DNA of 64,000 nt from NCBI GenBank assembly GCA_029990175.1, contig JARKIP010000065.1:22174501-22238500 (forward strand), in the 5' to 3' direction. Below, piece after piece: positions 1 to 11,660 of the stretch (position 1 is the stretch's first letter; every line of letters starts with the position of its first letter). The DNA is from Petunia secreta. Taxonomy: Eukaryota; Streptophyta; Magnoliopsida; Solanales; Solanaceae. The notes beneath the pieces were generated by a model. It was not told where the DNA came from. It searched no databases and saw nothing but the letters and a program-made list of their open reading frames with translations. A program made the position numbers and the translations under genes.

Positions 1-37
1 TCAAACTCATAAACACTATTAGAATCATCACACCTAT

Positions 38-259
38 TTATTGGGGAAAGAGTATGACACTTAGGACAAGAATTTCACAGACCACCACACAATTTGCAAA
101 AGTTCCAGTCAAAGGTTGTAGAAAATTCACATAACCAGTCCCGAAGGGTTGAAAGACTCGGACAATTTTCCCAAAAGTGATGTCCTCCACAAAGTAGACA
201 AGAATCAATAAAATTTGAGCAACCATCATTCGACCCACTTTTATTAAAAGATGCCATGT
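38..259 (-). pseudogene. gag-like zinc-knuckle fragment of an Athila-like element
   Basis: On the minus strand an ATG at 259-257 opens a short frame with one CCHC-like knuckle (CLLCGGHHFWENCP) and a second CKLCGG motif. The frame stops at 75 and similar reading continues in a shifted frame to 38. Zinc knuckles of this form belong to gag of Ty3/gypsy elements and bind RNA during packaging. The knuckle lies only about 100 bases from the PBS, whereas it normally sits at the gag C-terminus, so most of gag is probably deleted. The spacing C-x2-C-x3-H-x4-C is one residue short of canonical. The element leaves the window at base 1. Confidence 0.4.
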
Positions 260-363
260 TAACTAGTAATACCATAATAAACTAAAAATAAAATAATAAA
301 AAAAAAATTAAACCTGAATAGAAAATAATAAATTGTTCAAAAAGAAAACAGTCAATTATTTAG

Positions 364-381
364 TCCCCGGCAACGGTGCAA
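364..381 (-). other. Primer binding site, tRNA-Asp type
   Basis: The complement reads TTGCACCGTTGCCGGGGA, two changes away from the Athila primer site TGGCGCCGTTGCCGGGGA as I remember it. It sits six bases inside the LTR that starts at 388, which fixes the element on the minus strand. Confidence 0.6.
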
Positions 382-387
382 AAAACT

Positions 388-1727
388 TGTTGCTCCCAAT
401 GCACACGCAAGTATACGTGGTCGACAAGTAATAAAGTGATAAGTAGAGTATCGTTCCCACGAGGACAATTCAGACTGGACTCCTAACAAACAATTTCTTA
501 ACAACTATTCAGGGATCTTTTCCAAATACTGAGAATATTATCAACTAAAAAACAGTAATTTAAATGGTGGAAATTCGGTCAAACAATGGAGCAGTCTTTG
601 GTTGTAAACAATATTAATGAGACGGTCCAGGGTCAGAGCTACGACCAATCCGGTTGAGTTTTCCAATTGATTCCATTCCTCGAATCTCGGATTACTAACT
701 AACAGGTTAAATGTACCCGTAAAAACCTTTCGATTCTTCACGGTCTATGCAGGCTACTCCAATCCCTATATGTCTATGTGTTGAATCACGTGCACGCATT
801 AATGAATTCTGTGATTAGTCAAGCTAGGCAGCAAGTATATGTCTATCCTACTCACAAATTGGTTCCCCGATGCCCAGGTTCACAATCTAGCCCTACTCTT
901 TCTTATTGCGTTCATAAATTCCCTCTTTCAAGTTCAATCTAAGAACCATAGATAATGCCTAATTATCGGGCCCTAATAATTAAACAAGTGAAATTAAGAA
1001 AGAATAAATAATCTGTTATGGGATTCAACATATGGAATTCAATCTTTAAACATCAACCTTCATGAAACTCTCTAACCCTAAAACGAACAAACTATAGAAT
1101 TAAAGAGAAGAATAAGAGAAAGAGAGAAAGAACTTGTTTAGAAGACATCTAGGGATCCTCCCCTCTTCTCCAAAATCTCCCGAAATCTCGACCCCCTATC
1201 AAAAACTAAGTAGAAAGGTATTTATAATGTTTACAAAAGCCTAGCAATTAGTTACGCCTAAGCCTAGATGAAATAGGACTTCTAAAACCACTCCAGGGGC
1301 GCTATAGCAGCGCCCCGCGCCTCAAACCGCGTGGAACCAAGCAGAGGACGTCGAATCTTGCACGTAACGGCCATGCCCCGCGTCCCAAAATTCGGAAGAA
1401 AATTGGGTGCGGCAGTGCGCGCCTCCAAACGCGCTCACACTGGGCGCTGTAATGGGCGCCCCGCGCCACCAAACGCGCCAGCTAATTCTCTGCTTTCGTC
1501 GTTCGCAACTTGCTTCGTTCCGTGCCTTCGCGTGCTCGATCCAATCCTCAATCCAAATTCAATCTTTTCTTGCTCGATTATGGTTTTCAAAGCTCCAATT
1601 GCACCTCACAACATCCTACAAGTCACACGACACAAAATCAGTGCAAAATCACATTCGTGAACTAGAAAACGGGCGAATAAAGTACTCAAACGTGAGGAAA
1701 TATAGGCATAAAATGCCAAACATCACA
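388..1727 (-). repeat. 5' LTR of an Athila-like Ty3/gypsy element
   Basis: The block begins TGTTGCTCCC next to the PBS and ends CATCACA, giving TG...CA ends and about 1,340 bp. The text near 390-460 (CCCAATGCACACGCAAGTAT then CGTTCCCACGAGGAC) is the usual end of Athila-type LTRs in plants. A GC-rich stretch at about 1292-1490 holds repeated GGGCGC/GCGCCCCGCGCC motifs. The upstream TSD partner lies outside the window, so the right end rests only on the CA and on the change of sequence type. Plus-strand ORFs at 1331-1730 are chance frames in this GC-rich stretch. Confidence 0.65.
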
Positions 1728-2591
1728 TAACCATGCAAGTATTGGCTCGCCATCATGAACGACACATCTATCTTATTGCCAAGGTCTACCAAACAAGAGA
1801 TGGAAAGCTTGCATTGGCACAACATCAAACATGAGTTGACCTTGATATTTCCCAATCTTGAACTTTATCATGACTTGCTTCACCACCTTCAACTCTCAAC
1901 ACTCATTCAACCATTGCAATCGGTACGGATATGGATCTTTTAGAGTAGGAAATTTTAATTATGACACCAACGATTGGCTCACCATATTAGTACAACTACC
2001 CGAGTCAATAATTATTGAGCACACTTGCCACTTGCCCCTTCACTCTACATCTAGCATGGAACAAGTTTTTCCTTTGCACATCCTCCTCCTCCTCATTACT
2101 CATGGCACTCAAACTCCGACATACCACAAGAAACATGTTAGGATCATCACCCTCCGTCGCTTCCTCTTCACCCCGAACTTGCTCATCTCCCTCAACTATC
2201 TCATCTTTGAGCTCACTCTCTTGCTCAAACACGAACTCATCATCCATGATTATCATTGTTTTACGGGTGGGACATTCTTTAGCAAAGTGCCCATAGCCCT
2301 TGCACTTGTAGCATTGAAAAGAAAAGGAATACTAGGAGTATTTAATTGGGTTTTAGAATTACCTTCCGACTCCTTAGAGTCACTCCTTGGTGTAGCTTTA
2401 TCAAAGGGCTTTTTCACATCTGGGCTTCCACTAGCACAATCGGTATTAGGGCTCTTCCAATCCTTGGTTTGGCTCACGGGAGTAGAAGTAATACTTTTAT
2501 AGCAAGTGGCTTTGTCTTTCTTACTCCACTTTTCGGCATCCACGGAGGCATTGTATGCTTCTTGGAGTGAATATAAAATATACAACCTCAA
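1728..2591 (-). pseudogene. CRM-like gag C-terminus and protease relic
   Basis: Read on the minus strand, gag sequence (SLQEAYNASVDAEKWSKKDK) leads to a CCHC knuckle near 2320-2270 (CYKCKGYGHFAKEC). An acidic linker and the retropepsin motif IIDSGSCTN near 2030-1990 follow. Zinc knuckle and protease are in different frames and the protease has further breaks, so the gene is dead. The knuckle would bind genomic RNA and the DSG motif is the catalytic site of the aspartic protease. Reverse transcriptase and integrase are absent: the left end stops where the Athila-like LTR begins. It resembles the D-E gag-protease at 55642-57520 more than the young CRM copy. Confidence 0.7.
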
Positions 2592-3228
2592 TTAAGATAT
2601 AAGGGTGTAATTAACTATTATCACTCACTTTAATTGCATCATGTAGTCACAATAATACAAATCTATATGATCACATTTATATAATAGCATGATGTACATT
2701 ACGAACATTGTACCGGTGACCTTAACTCACCACATTGATGCAAGATAAACTAGGAATGAAGTAGTTCAACAATAAAAGAAGAATGGATGATTAGTAAGAA
2801 CAAAACAATAGAAGCAAGAACAAAATTAAACTTACAATACTTGAAAGGTTAATACCATGAGAGGAATGAAACTTGAACAAGCTTGGATTTCATACTTGTG
2901 ATGATTTCGATGAGTTCGAAGTACAAAAGAAAAGAAGAAGCTACAGAGCTTCTCTACAAGCAATGTTTGTTCTCAATATTCTGTATATTCTCGAAAGTCC
3001 TGAAAGAAATGCTACAACGTGGCTTAAATAGATCAGCCCACACATGCCTATTATGAAAATGTAGAAGCCCTAGAGTGGCTAAATGTAAAGTTACCACGCA
3101 GGGCCAATAAAGTGCCATTATCCTACTAAGGATTATCCATGCAAAACAAAAAATAAGAGCTCGTTGAGAGCAACAACATTCCGCCCGTGACCTCCAAGTA
3201 CTTCATGCCCCAAAGCTAGCTCGCTAGC
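2592..3228. other. Unassigned AT-rich stretch with faint LTR resemblance
   Basis: No convincing gene is seen. Around 3000-3140, text such as CGTGGCTTAAATAG and CCACGCAGGGCC resembles the R/U3 region of the CRM-like LTRs in reverse, so this may be a decayed minus-strand LTR. The boundary with the gag relic at about 2592 could be a splice-like or deletion junction. Confidence 0.3.
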
Positions 3229-3689
3229 TTGCTCGTTGAGCTCTCCATGTTTCGGCCTACTCTTCCAAGCAATGCCCCTCCAGTGTTCGAGCCATCAAGG
3301 CCGGTCACACGAAGCCAAGCCAAGATCTTGCACGGCTCTCACATTCACTTAGCATGGCCGGGAGTAAGCAACCGTTTGGTGAGTGAGTGGCTGAGCTCAA
3401 GACTTGAAAGCTGCATTTACAAGCTCAAGCCCGCGACTGAAAGTGTCCGAACGCTAATCCATGATGTCGAAGCACTAAAGTGACCGAAGGGCTACCAATA
3501 TGCCCGAGGCAGGAGAGCGTTTGTTATCAATTGTGCCAAGGCTGAGCAACCAAGTATCGAAGCACGGACCGCCTGAGCACATTGTTTACTTTGGCCCTAT
3601 GTGGCCTTGTTCTATTGGTCGACTGTGACCATTTTCTTAGTTTGCCCTTGGGGCTATCTATATAAACCTGTTAGCTTAGTTCATTTAGG
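3229..3689 (+). repeat. 5' part of an old CRM-like LTR, split by a solo LTR
   Basis: An 84-codon frame (3229-3483) contains RPVTRSQAKILHGSHIHLAWP, matching the LTR-encoded pol tail PMTRSQAKLLHDVHVHLAWP of the intact copy at 13060-18084. After it come LTR landmarks in order: ATTGGTCG, GTGACC, and CTATATAAACC at about 3655-3670. The sequence breaks at 3689, where an Ogre-like LTR begins, and resumes at 7404. The left limit is uncertain and could be a little further left. Confidence 0.65.
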
Positions 3690-6600
3690 TGTTGACACCT
3701 AATTTTGCCCCTCTTGTTTCAATAGCCACTATTCAGATAAAACTGCATTTATAACCACAGTAGTATCATACACTCACCCCTATTCCAAGTCACTACTTCA
3801 CACGCACGCCAATTAAGCTATTTTTAAAAGGTATTTGCACAAGTAATTTCCATCGTACAAAATTTGCATGTTTCATTACAATTTCTCATAATTATTCCCA
3901 TTTCAACAAAATTGCCTAATTTGGTTTAAAACATTAAATAATAAGTTTTCTTATTTATTTAACCCTCACAATTAATTCTTTTATTTTTTTATAATTTTAT
4001 AAGTATTTTATACATATTCAATACACATTTATATGTATTTTATATCCATTTATACACAATTTATACAATTCTATACATATACATATATACACCTCAGCAT
4101 ATGCACACCTTACACCCTACTTATACGTGTCAGCGCCACGTCACGTCGACATGGCTTGATCTCAGCCGTTCAAACACTTGATCCAATGACTAAAAATGCC
4201 ATTTTCTTTTTTAATTACAATGCACACCCCCAAACCCTATCTCCCTACCCCATTTTCCCCTAACACCCCGCCGCCTTCATTCTCCCCTCTCTCTCGTCTC
4301 AAAACCTAACACCTCCCACTGTCGCGCCTCTTTCCGGCCATTCTCGCCAGAAAGACAACAAGAAAATCACATTCTCTTGGTCCTCTCATGGCCCGCTACA
4401 AAACCCCCTGCCTATTTTCCCATTTGGCAAGGATCCAAATCTGACCCTTCATCGACTTCATCGCTGTCGCTGGAAATTAAAGTGTTCTTTGAGGTACGAA
4501 CCGTTGCACGCTTTTAAAAGAGTAGTTGAGTTTGAAAAGTGAATCTTTAGTTTGAACAGGACGAGACTTATTCTAATTGATGAATAAAATGCGTAATCTT
4601 TCTTTTGTTATTTCTGGAAAAACTACGTGATGTCTACAACTGATTTAAATGATTATGCTAGTTCATTGTGTGCCTGCATGCCTCTTTGAAAGCTGAGTAG
4701 GACTAATGCTATGTGACCACTGCTCTTTCGATAATAGGAGAACATCATCCTGAATCTTCGATTGCCTAAATGATAACATGTGTATACTTTGTTGCCTCGT
4801 GTCTTATTGATTAAATTCCAGTCTTTAGAAAACCATGATAGTGTAAGTGTTGATCTTGATTGATTGTATTTGGTTGGTTATCCTGTTAATTGAATGGTTT
4901 CCATGATTATACAGTTTCACCTAATCTAGAATCTGAGTCACATGATTCAAGGGTCCTTAATTTGGTCAATTTACATCCTTTGACTAAAAATTCGAATTAA
5001 GATTGTTCTATCACTTAATCCAGTATCAACTGAGTTTTTTCTAAGATTTGTTAAGACATGCCAAAAGATTTTCGAGCCTAAATTAGTTTTGAACACTTTC
5101 TACGCATTGATATTGAACCTGTCTGTGTTATTGTCAAAAAGGTGGGGAAGCTTATTGGTTTAAAGTCTTGTCTACATGATTCTAAATCCCTGATTGGTCC
5201 AATTTGAAAATTTTAATTGAGAATAGGAATAGAAATTGGTTGTAAGATTGATCTGATGTTAATTAGAATTCCCTAAATCTGTTAAGAGTATTTCTAAGCC
5301 TAAAATAGTTTATAACACTTTTGAAAGACTGATTTACGAATTGGGACTCTGTTGTTGTCTAAGGGGAGGGAACTTTACTTGTTTTAAAATCTTGACTGCG
5401 TTAATTCAATGATCCCGATTGATCAATTTTTGGAAAAGATACCAAATAGAACCCTTTGTGATTCTGGAAGACTGTGTTTGCCTTATTCATTCCCTGCCTG
5501 TTAGGTTTAAACCCCTTGCCCTCACACCTATAGAAGTCGACTTATTTTTGACACATTAGGACACAGTTTTAATACCTAGAAACACATAGAATACTGCACT
5601 CTCCTCTCTCTTTTGATTATCTCTCACATAAATTGGGAAACTTTTGCTTCTTGTAACTTCTGGTTGTGTTTCGTGCAATCAACATTGCCCTAGTATTGCT
5701 TCTTGTGTTTGTTGCATCCCCTAACAAGGTATAACTCATGATTGCACCCTTGTTGGCTTTGTATCTAATCTGCCTATATTCTGCTTCCCTATCTAGATCA
5801 TTGTTTAGGTGTGTAAGTATTTGGGTCCCTTTTCTGGACTCCTTGCTAACCCCTTCTATATGCAGCCTTGTTTTGGATGGCCCTGAAAGGCCATACCAGT
5901 TTCCCTTTTTTTTAAGCTACACGTTGTGGAACTTAGAAAAGTTGGGTAATAGCACTATACTATACTTATTTTAAGTGAAGTCAGTCCTGACTATGCCTGA
6001 ACTCAATGAGAAAAGTTCACTCTTTTTTCTGCATATTCTCCCCTTTAGGAACTGTCCTCAATCATGTATATTTGTTAGGATCCCTGCTTGTATCACTTTA
6101 AAATAGGAAAATGGCAACCCAGAGGCTTTCTCTTATTCCTTTCTCTGATCTGTGGTTGCATCATACACTAATATAGGATCATTGCATTTAAAAGTTAAAA
6201 CAAAATTTAATTTGCAAGTGTTTAGTGGTTTTAAGCATGATTTCATAATGACAGTTACATGGAACTTGGTGATTTTGATGTTGAACTTAACTCTTAGTCG
6301 ACTGGTTATTAGGGCGGAACAGCTTCTTGCACTTAAACTATTTTTGAAGTATGATTTCTTTAAACCAAGGCTATATGTGTTTAACTACTTGCTCTGCGAC
6401 TGTTTTTCTAAAAATCGAACCTGCCTTTTTACGTTTTGTGATCCAGCCCCAGAAAACACTTTCAAATCAGACCTTTATGTATGTAAAAGTGATTCCTAAC
6501 TTCCTATACACTGGGGGTATAAGCCTTAGGGGGTCAATTATACAACTATTCTATGTATTTTGATAACATATATTACTTAACGCCTCACGTATTTGCATGC

Positions 6601-7403
6601 CTATGTATATATTTATGTGCGGCAGCCCCTTTGTTTGCATTTATGTGCCTTTTCGAACACCATTTTTTCAAAAAATAGCCTATTTAGTTACTATTTCAAA
6701 AACTGACCCCTTAAATCAAAAGCCATTAAGGTCAGGGCTCGACAATTAATGACGAGTCACAGACCCTAAATGGCTAACATTTTATTTCAAAAAAACCTCT
6801 ATTTGGTTTTTGACAAAATCTGAAATTATTTGCGAAAGTTGCCAATTTTAGCAAAAATGCCTATTTAATGCAAATTTGATTTAAATGCTGAAATTGTACA
6901 AATACACTGCTTTTTGACATTCTTTTACATATTCGACCACCTCTCGATTAGGCATTTGTGTAGAGGCCAAAACGCGAGTAGGCATGAAATGTAGGTCGTG
7001 CTTGTAATCTTTGAAGCCCAATTATGTGTATATTATCTAGACTTGCATAAGTAAACTTAGTCTTATAAATTGATTGCGAAATTGACCCCTTTTAAGTTAG
7101 TGATGCATGTGATAACGTTTATCTCGTATGAACATCCCAAAATATAGACTCGGGCGGGAACCACCTTTCGTGGGACTTGAGGAAGTGCCTAACACCTTCT
7201 TCCCCGAGTCATTTGGACTTCTTACCTATTGAATCTCTGAAACTAGATCAGTTTGATAAATACTTGACCATAGACTCTTAGGTGACCTAATACACCTTAG
7301 AAATCTATATTAGGTGGTGATTCCAACTCTTAACTCAAACGAGTTACCCAGTCAAACCTGAAACCTGACTCGCTCTGAGTTGAATTTAAAACCGGGTATG
7401 ACA
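3690..7403 (+). repeat. Ogre/Tat-like solo LTR, 3.7 kb
   Basis: It starts TGTTGACACC and ends GGGTATGACA. The 5-bp duplication TTAGG stands on both sides (3685-3689 and 7404-7408). No primer site or internal region follows the 3' end, so this is a solo LTR left by LTR-LTR recombination. Its last 540 bases match 8375-8915, which is followed by a tRNA-Arg-type PBS. The length suits Ogre/Tat LTRs, which can exceed 3 kb. The region 3960-4110 is very AT-rich (repeated TATACA/TATATA) and may hold the promoter. ORFs at 5738-5974 and 6152-6563 are short and featureless. Confidence 0.85.
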
Positions 7404-7683
7404 TTAGGGAGTAGTTGATTATTCATATCGTTGAATGATAAGTCGAGTGCTTTGTAGCTCCATCGTAAGTGAACCCCGTCGTGGGATTGTTAAAGAACTT
7501 GTGTCAATCGATGGATTCCGTTTGAACAACTTCTTCTTTGATCATTTAATTTGCAAGAAGCATGGTTTGTTTTCTTGAGGACTGTTGCATAGTTTAAGTG
7601 TTTCTTTGATCTTCGAATCGAGTGGCCCCAAGACTAGTTCCTTGGGTTTGTTTGGGTTGAAGCTTAGAACTTTCGAGCTTCTA
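7404..7683 (+). repeat. 3' part of the old CRM-like LTR
   Basis: It resumes exactly at the second TTAGG and continues the LTR broken at 3689: GAACCCCGTCGTGGG, then TTTGATCATTTAATTTGC and the R/U5 hairpin at 7554-7577 (stem CAAGAA/TTCTTG). Sequence similarity to the intact LTR fades before the expected terminal TTGCACCA, so the 3' end is missing. Confidence 0.65.
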
Positions 7684-8374
7684 TGGTGCAAGCTAAATCG
7701 GTGAAGACTAAGCTTAGCAACCGAAGACAAATAGGGGGAAAAATAAAGATAGAAGCAAGACAAATCTCTTGCTTTCGCGGGAATAAATCGCAGGAACTTG
7801 TCTCGGTTCAAACAACGGAGAAACAAGGAGATGCCCCTATACTATGCAACAATCCTAAAGAAGAACTCGTATTTCTTGTAAATTGAATGACCAAGAAGAA
7901 AATGTTCAAACGATGACACCGAATGACACAAGTTCTTTAATTTCCCACGACGGGGTTCGGCTCCAACGGAAACACAATAGCAACAGCTAGGTTTAACATT
8001 CATTTAAAAACTAGATGTCTACAAATAAAATGAAATGAGGTTTATATAGATAATACTGGGGGCAAAATAGTAAAACGGTCACAGACGACCAATTGGAGTA
8101 AGTCACGCAGGGCTGAATAAGTTGAGTGTTATTCCTTCAGCCGAATACTTGAATATCGAACACTTGACCTCATACGCTCTCCCTTCGGTTGGTTGTTTAC
8201 TTTACTCTTCAGCGTTGTTGTTGAGTGTTTGGTCGCTCCTTTCTTCGGGCTCAAGCTTGTAGATGAAGCCTTCGATTCTTGAGCTCAGCCAATCAACTTC
8301 GGAACGGTTGCTTTCTCCCGACCAAGCCAATTGAATGTGAACATCGTGCAACAACTTGGCTTGGCTTCGTGTCA
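7684..8374 (-). repeat. Old CRM-like LTR, inverted
   Basis: The left end TGGTGCAA is the exact complement of the CRM LTR terminus TTGCACCA. The minus strand then carries the hairpin region, a TATA box (complement of TTTATATAGA at about 8041), CCAAT, and GAAGCCAAGCCAAGTTGTTG near the start. About 60 bases at its own 5' end are missing, where the Ogre-like LTR fragment takes over. Together with the forward fragment on its left it forms an inverted pair. Confidence 0.65.
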
Positions 8375-8915
8375 TCTGCCTATTTAATATAAATTTAATT
8401 TAAATGCTGAAATTGTACAAATAGACTGCTTTTTGACATCCTTTTACAGATTCGACCACCTCTCAATTAGGCATTTGTGTATAGGCCAAAATGCGAGTAG
8501 GCGTGAAATGTAGGCCGTGCTTGTCAACTTTGAAGCCCAATTATGTGTATATTATCTTGACTTGCCTAAGTAAACTTAGTCTTATAAATTGATTGCGAAA
8601 TTGATCCCTTTTAAGTTAGTGATGCATGTCATAACGTTCATCTCGTATGAACATCCCAAAATATAGACTCGGGCGGGAACCACATTCCGTGGGACTTGGG
8701 GAAGTGCCTAACACCTTCTTCCCCGTGTCATTCGGACTTCTTACCTATTGAATCGCATAAACTAGACCGGTTTGATAAAGACTTGATCTTAGACGCTTAG
8801 GTAACCTAATACATCTTAGAAATCTATATTAGGTGGCGACTCCAACTCTTAACTCAAACGAGATACCCAATCAAACCTGACTCGCTCCGAGTTGAGTTTA
8901 AAACCGGGTATAACA
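8375..8915 (+). repeat. Ogre/Tat-like 5' LTR, 3' end only
   Basis: It matches bases 6860-7403 of the solo LTR with many small changes and ends GGGTATAACA. Only about 540 bases of the LTR survive; the front was lost at the junction with the inverted CRM-like LTR. The following PBS shows that this was the 5' LTR of the element continuing to 21911. Confidence 0.8.
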
Positions 8916-8918
8916 AAA

Positions 8919-8936
8919 TGGCGACTCCGCTGGGGA
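8919..8936 (+). other. Primer binding site, tRNA-Arg type
   Basis: TGGCGACTCCGCTGGGGA lies three bases after the LTR end. This string is the familiar Ogre/Tat primer site matching tRNA-Arg; the assignment is from memory of that lineage. Confidence 0.8.
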
Positions 8937-9571
8937 TTTTTCAAAGTCTCAACCACAACGAGTCTTTATTTCGGGATTTTAATTGATTATTATCTTGTTA
9001 TTCGTAATATTATGATTTTACTAACTTGGTTTCTTATTTGTTTTTCTTTTTTCCTTTTACTTATTTATTTATTTGCATGAAGTTGAAATTTGATGTAATC
9101 TTGGCATATTTCACTCATATTCCTCCACTCCTAACGATACTTTTCACACACACGGGCGATTACGTGGATCCCACGGTCGCTCCACCTCAAAAAAACCGTT
9201 TAGGAGGGACATTTTGGAATATAGTTGGTCTGTGGTACAACAACCAATTGCAAATGGTCTCACCCCTTGTTCGTCCACCTTGGGGAACCATGTCTAGAAT
9301 TACACCACTCTTTGAATGTAATGAGCATGCATCATACCGTAGGAAGGGCTTCTCGTGAGCTGGCTAGTCTTCAACTTGTCCAAACTACCTGACGGGTTTT
9401 TAGACCTGAAGGATCGTTTGATCATGCTTATGTGCATTTGAGAGAAAAGAAAAAAAAGAGGGAAAAGAAAAGTGAGACAAAAATAAAAACGCATTTTGAT
9501 TTGTCCAATTATTCTCAAAATGGGAGGGGGATTTAAATCCTTTACTTTCTTCTTTTTCTTTATAGGTCACA
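8937..9571 (+). other. Ogre-like 5' leader
   Basis: This stretch is untranslated and T-rich. It ends with a pyrimidine run and TATAG at 9545-9566, just before the ORF1 start, which looks like a splice acceptor. No gene is seen. Confidence 0.5.
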
Positions 9572-11101
9572 ATGAGTCAAAAGTTTCACTGTTTTGGAAT
9601 GACTATGGGCGCACCTCCTTTGTTAACTAAATGGTGGAATAACTTGTCATTGGGTGAGCAAATCGAAGTACGTCAACATTTGGGTCATTTGGTTTCTCTA
9701 TTAGAAATGGAGCCGTGTAGATAAATGATTGAAGCGTCTGTGTCATTTTGGGATCAAAAACTAAATATGTTTAGATTTGGGGATGTTGAATTGACATCTT
9801 TTCTGGAAGAGATAGGAGGGTTCGTATCGCACTCGAGGTTAGACAAAAATCGTTGGCAAGAGAGTCGCATTTTAGCATCGAGTGTCCCTACAGCTGAGGA
9901 GTATCGTAATCAATTAGGGATGGTGGCAAGTGTGAATGTAGAATTTTTACAACAAAAGAAAATACCTTTTTCCTACTTTTACAACTGGTTTGGGTAATTG
10001 GGTGCATTCGAAGATCGTAAGAAAGAGTTCAAGTCCTACAATGACTGGAGGAGAGCTAGACCACTTACATTTACAATCTATTTCTTAGGAGTAATGGTGT
10101 TCCCAGAAAGTTCGAGTTACGACATATGTTCGAGGCTTGTCATGGGTGCCGATGCAGTATTTAATGGAATTGATGGTTATCGTTATACTATAGTTCCTAT
10201 GATCGTTGCGGACATTTATCTGGCATTGGGGTGTTGTAAAAGAGGAGCAAAATATTTCCAAGGTTGCAATCTTCTACTACAAGCGTGGTTCAAGGAGGAT
10301 TTGAGGAAAGTGAGAGGTGTGCAAGAATTGTTTAAGCCAACTGGTTACAACTACTTAGTTGGAGAACGATACGGGGTTCCAAAATTCAAGCAGCCAAGCA
10401 TCACAAGAGAAATGGGTAAAGTTGTTTGAAAACATAACGAAGGGTTCAATTCAATGGATGTTCACTTGGTTTCCTTCATCAAACTTCATCATTAGCTCTG
10501 AGAAGGTGTTCTTTGTGATACTTATGGGATTGAGAGGTCTCCAACCCTATCAACCATTGAGGATGATGAGGCAAGTAGGGAGGAAGCAAATAATACCATT
10601 AATACTAGATACGAAGGCCTATCAGTTTGATTACACTGAAGACGTTGTTCCAAGAGTTAAGAGCATTAGAAAATCCTGGGTAGGAAGACAAGTCATGGGA
10701 GAAGAATCACTAGCATCAGACCGATACAATGCTGCATGCGAACCAAACTACAAAATTTGGTTACACTCTAACATAAAAGGAAATGTGGTAGTAGGGCCAA
10801 GTCGAGGGAATGACATAAGAGATCGTAGGCATAAGCTCAAATCTGATACCGAGAATTCATGTTGAAAGTTGTTAAAATGGACAAAGAAAACAAAGAAGAG
10901 ATCGAAGCATGGAGGAAATGTACATTAGAGTTAGAAGAAAAGATAGAGGTGTTGGGAACAAAGCTTGAACAATGGAATTCGGAGTGTGCCGAGGTTGACA
11001 TCTTACACTTAGTGGCAGCTAAGGGATATTTAAACAAATCTATAGAAGAAATCAAGGAGATCATCCAAGAAGCAAAGAGAGCCAGGCTGGAAGAGAAGTG
11101 T
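9572..11101 (+). pseudogene. Ogre/Tat ORF1-type gene, first copy (DUF7745-like)
   Basis: From ATG 9572 a frame with stops at 9722 and 9995 runs to about 10429, then shifts. Motifs include EASVSFWDQ, FGDVELTSFLEEIGGF, GVMVFPESS and ALGCCKRGAKYFQGCNLLLQAWF. These fit the plant domain DUF7745 found upstream of gag in Ogre/Tat elements, whose function is unknown. The shifted part (10359-10865) keeps FVILMGLRGLQPYQPLRMMRQVG, and the tail (10859-11101) is a Lys/Glu-rich predicted coiled coil. The last codons were split off by the CRM insertion; after its 3' LTR the frame finishes with two Ala codons and TAG at 18623-18625. It is non-functional in this copy. Confidence 0.75.
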
Positions 11102-11483
11102 TGATGCAGCCCGATCACGTGCTGATCAAGTGATCGATCCACCGATGAGACCGATGACAAGAAGCCAAGCCAAGTTGCTGCACGATGTGCACGTTCACTT
11201 AGCCTGGCCGAAGGAAAACAATTGCTCCGAAGCTGAGTGGCCGAGCTCAAGAATCGAAGGCATTATCTTCAGATTTGAGCCCGAAGGCAAAGTGAACGAG
11301 GACAATGAGCTCGAAGACAATTGAGCGTCCGAAGGCAACAAGTGTGTGTTCGAGCAGACAATCGAGAACCGAAGCCAAAGCTTACCGAAGTCAAAGCCTG
11401 CCGAACACATTTTAGTTCAGCCCTGCGTGGCTTATTTCTATTGGTCGCTTGTGACCTTTTACTAGTTTACCCTTAGTAGTCCC

Positions 11484-11491
11484 TATATAAA
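11484..11491 (+). promoter_or_regulatory. TATA box in the CRM-like LTR
   Basis: TATATAAA lies 40 bases after an inverted CCAAT box (11440-11444). Transcription should start about 25-35 bases downstream. The same arrangement recurs in every CRM-type LTR of the window. Confidence 0.6.
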
Positions 11492-11660
11492 CCTTATTCC
11501 CTTACACTGTAGAGGTAGTTGTTTTTGGATATTGAAGTGAATGAAAGTGCCGAGCACATTTCTTCTTGTCTCCGTCGAGAGCAAAACCCCTGTGAGGGCT
11601 TTTAAGGACTTGTGGCTTTCGGTTAGTCCGATTGAACATTCCTCTTGATCATTCAGTTTG

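Noticed and set aside
1331..1730. Overlapping ORFs of about 108 codons
   Set aside because: Arg/Ala/Pro-rich frames in the GC palindrome part of the Athila-like LTR, without domain or codon signal.
9026..9358. 110-codon ORF in the Ogre-like leader
   Set aside because: No homologous motif recognised and it lies between PBS and ORF1; treated as leader.
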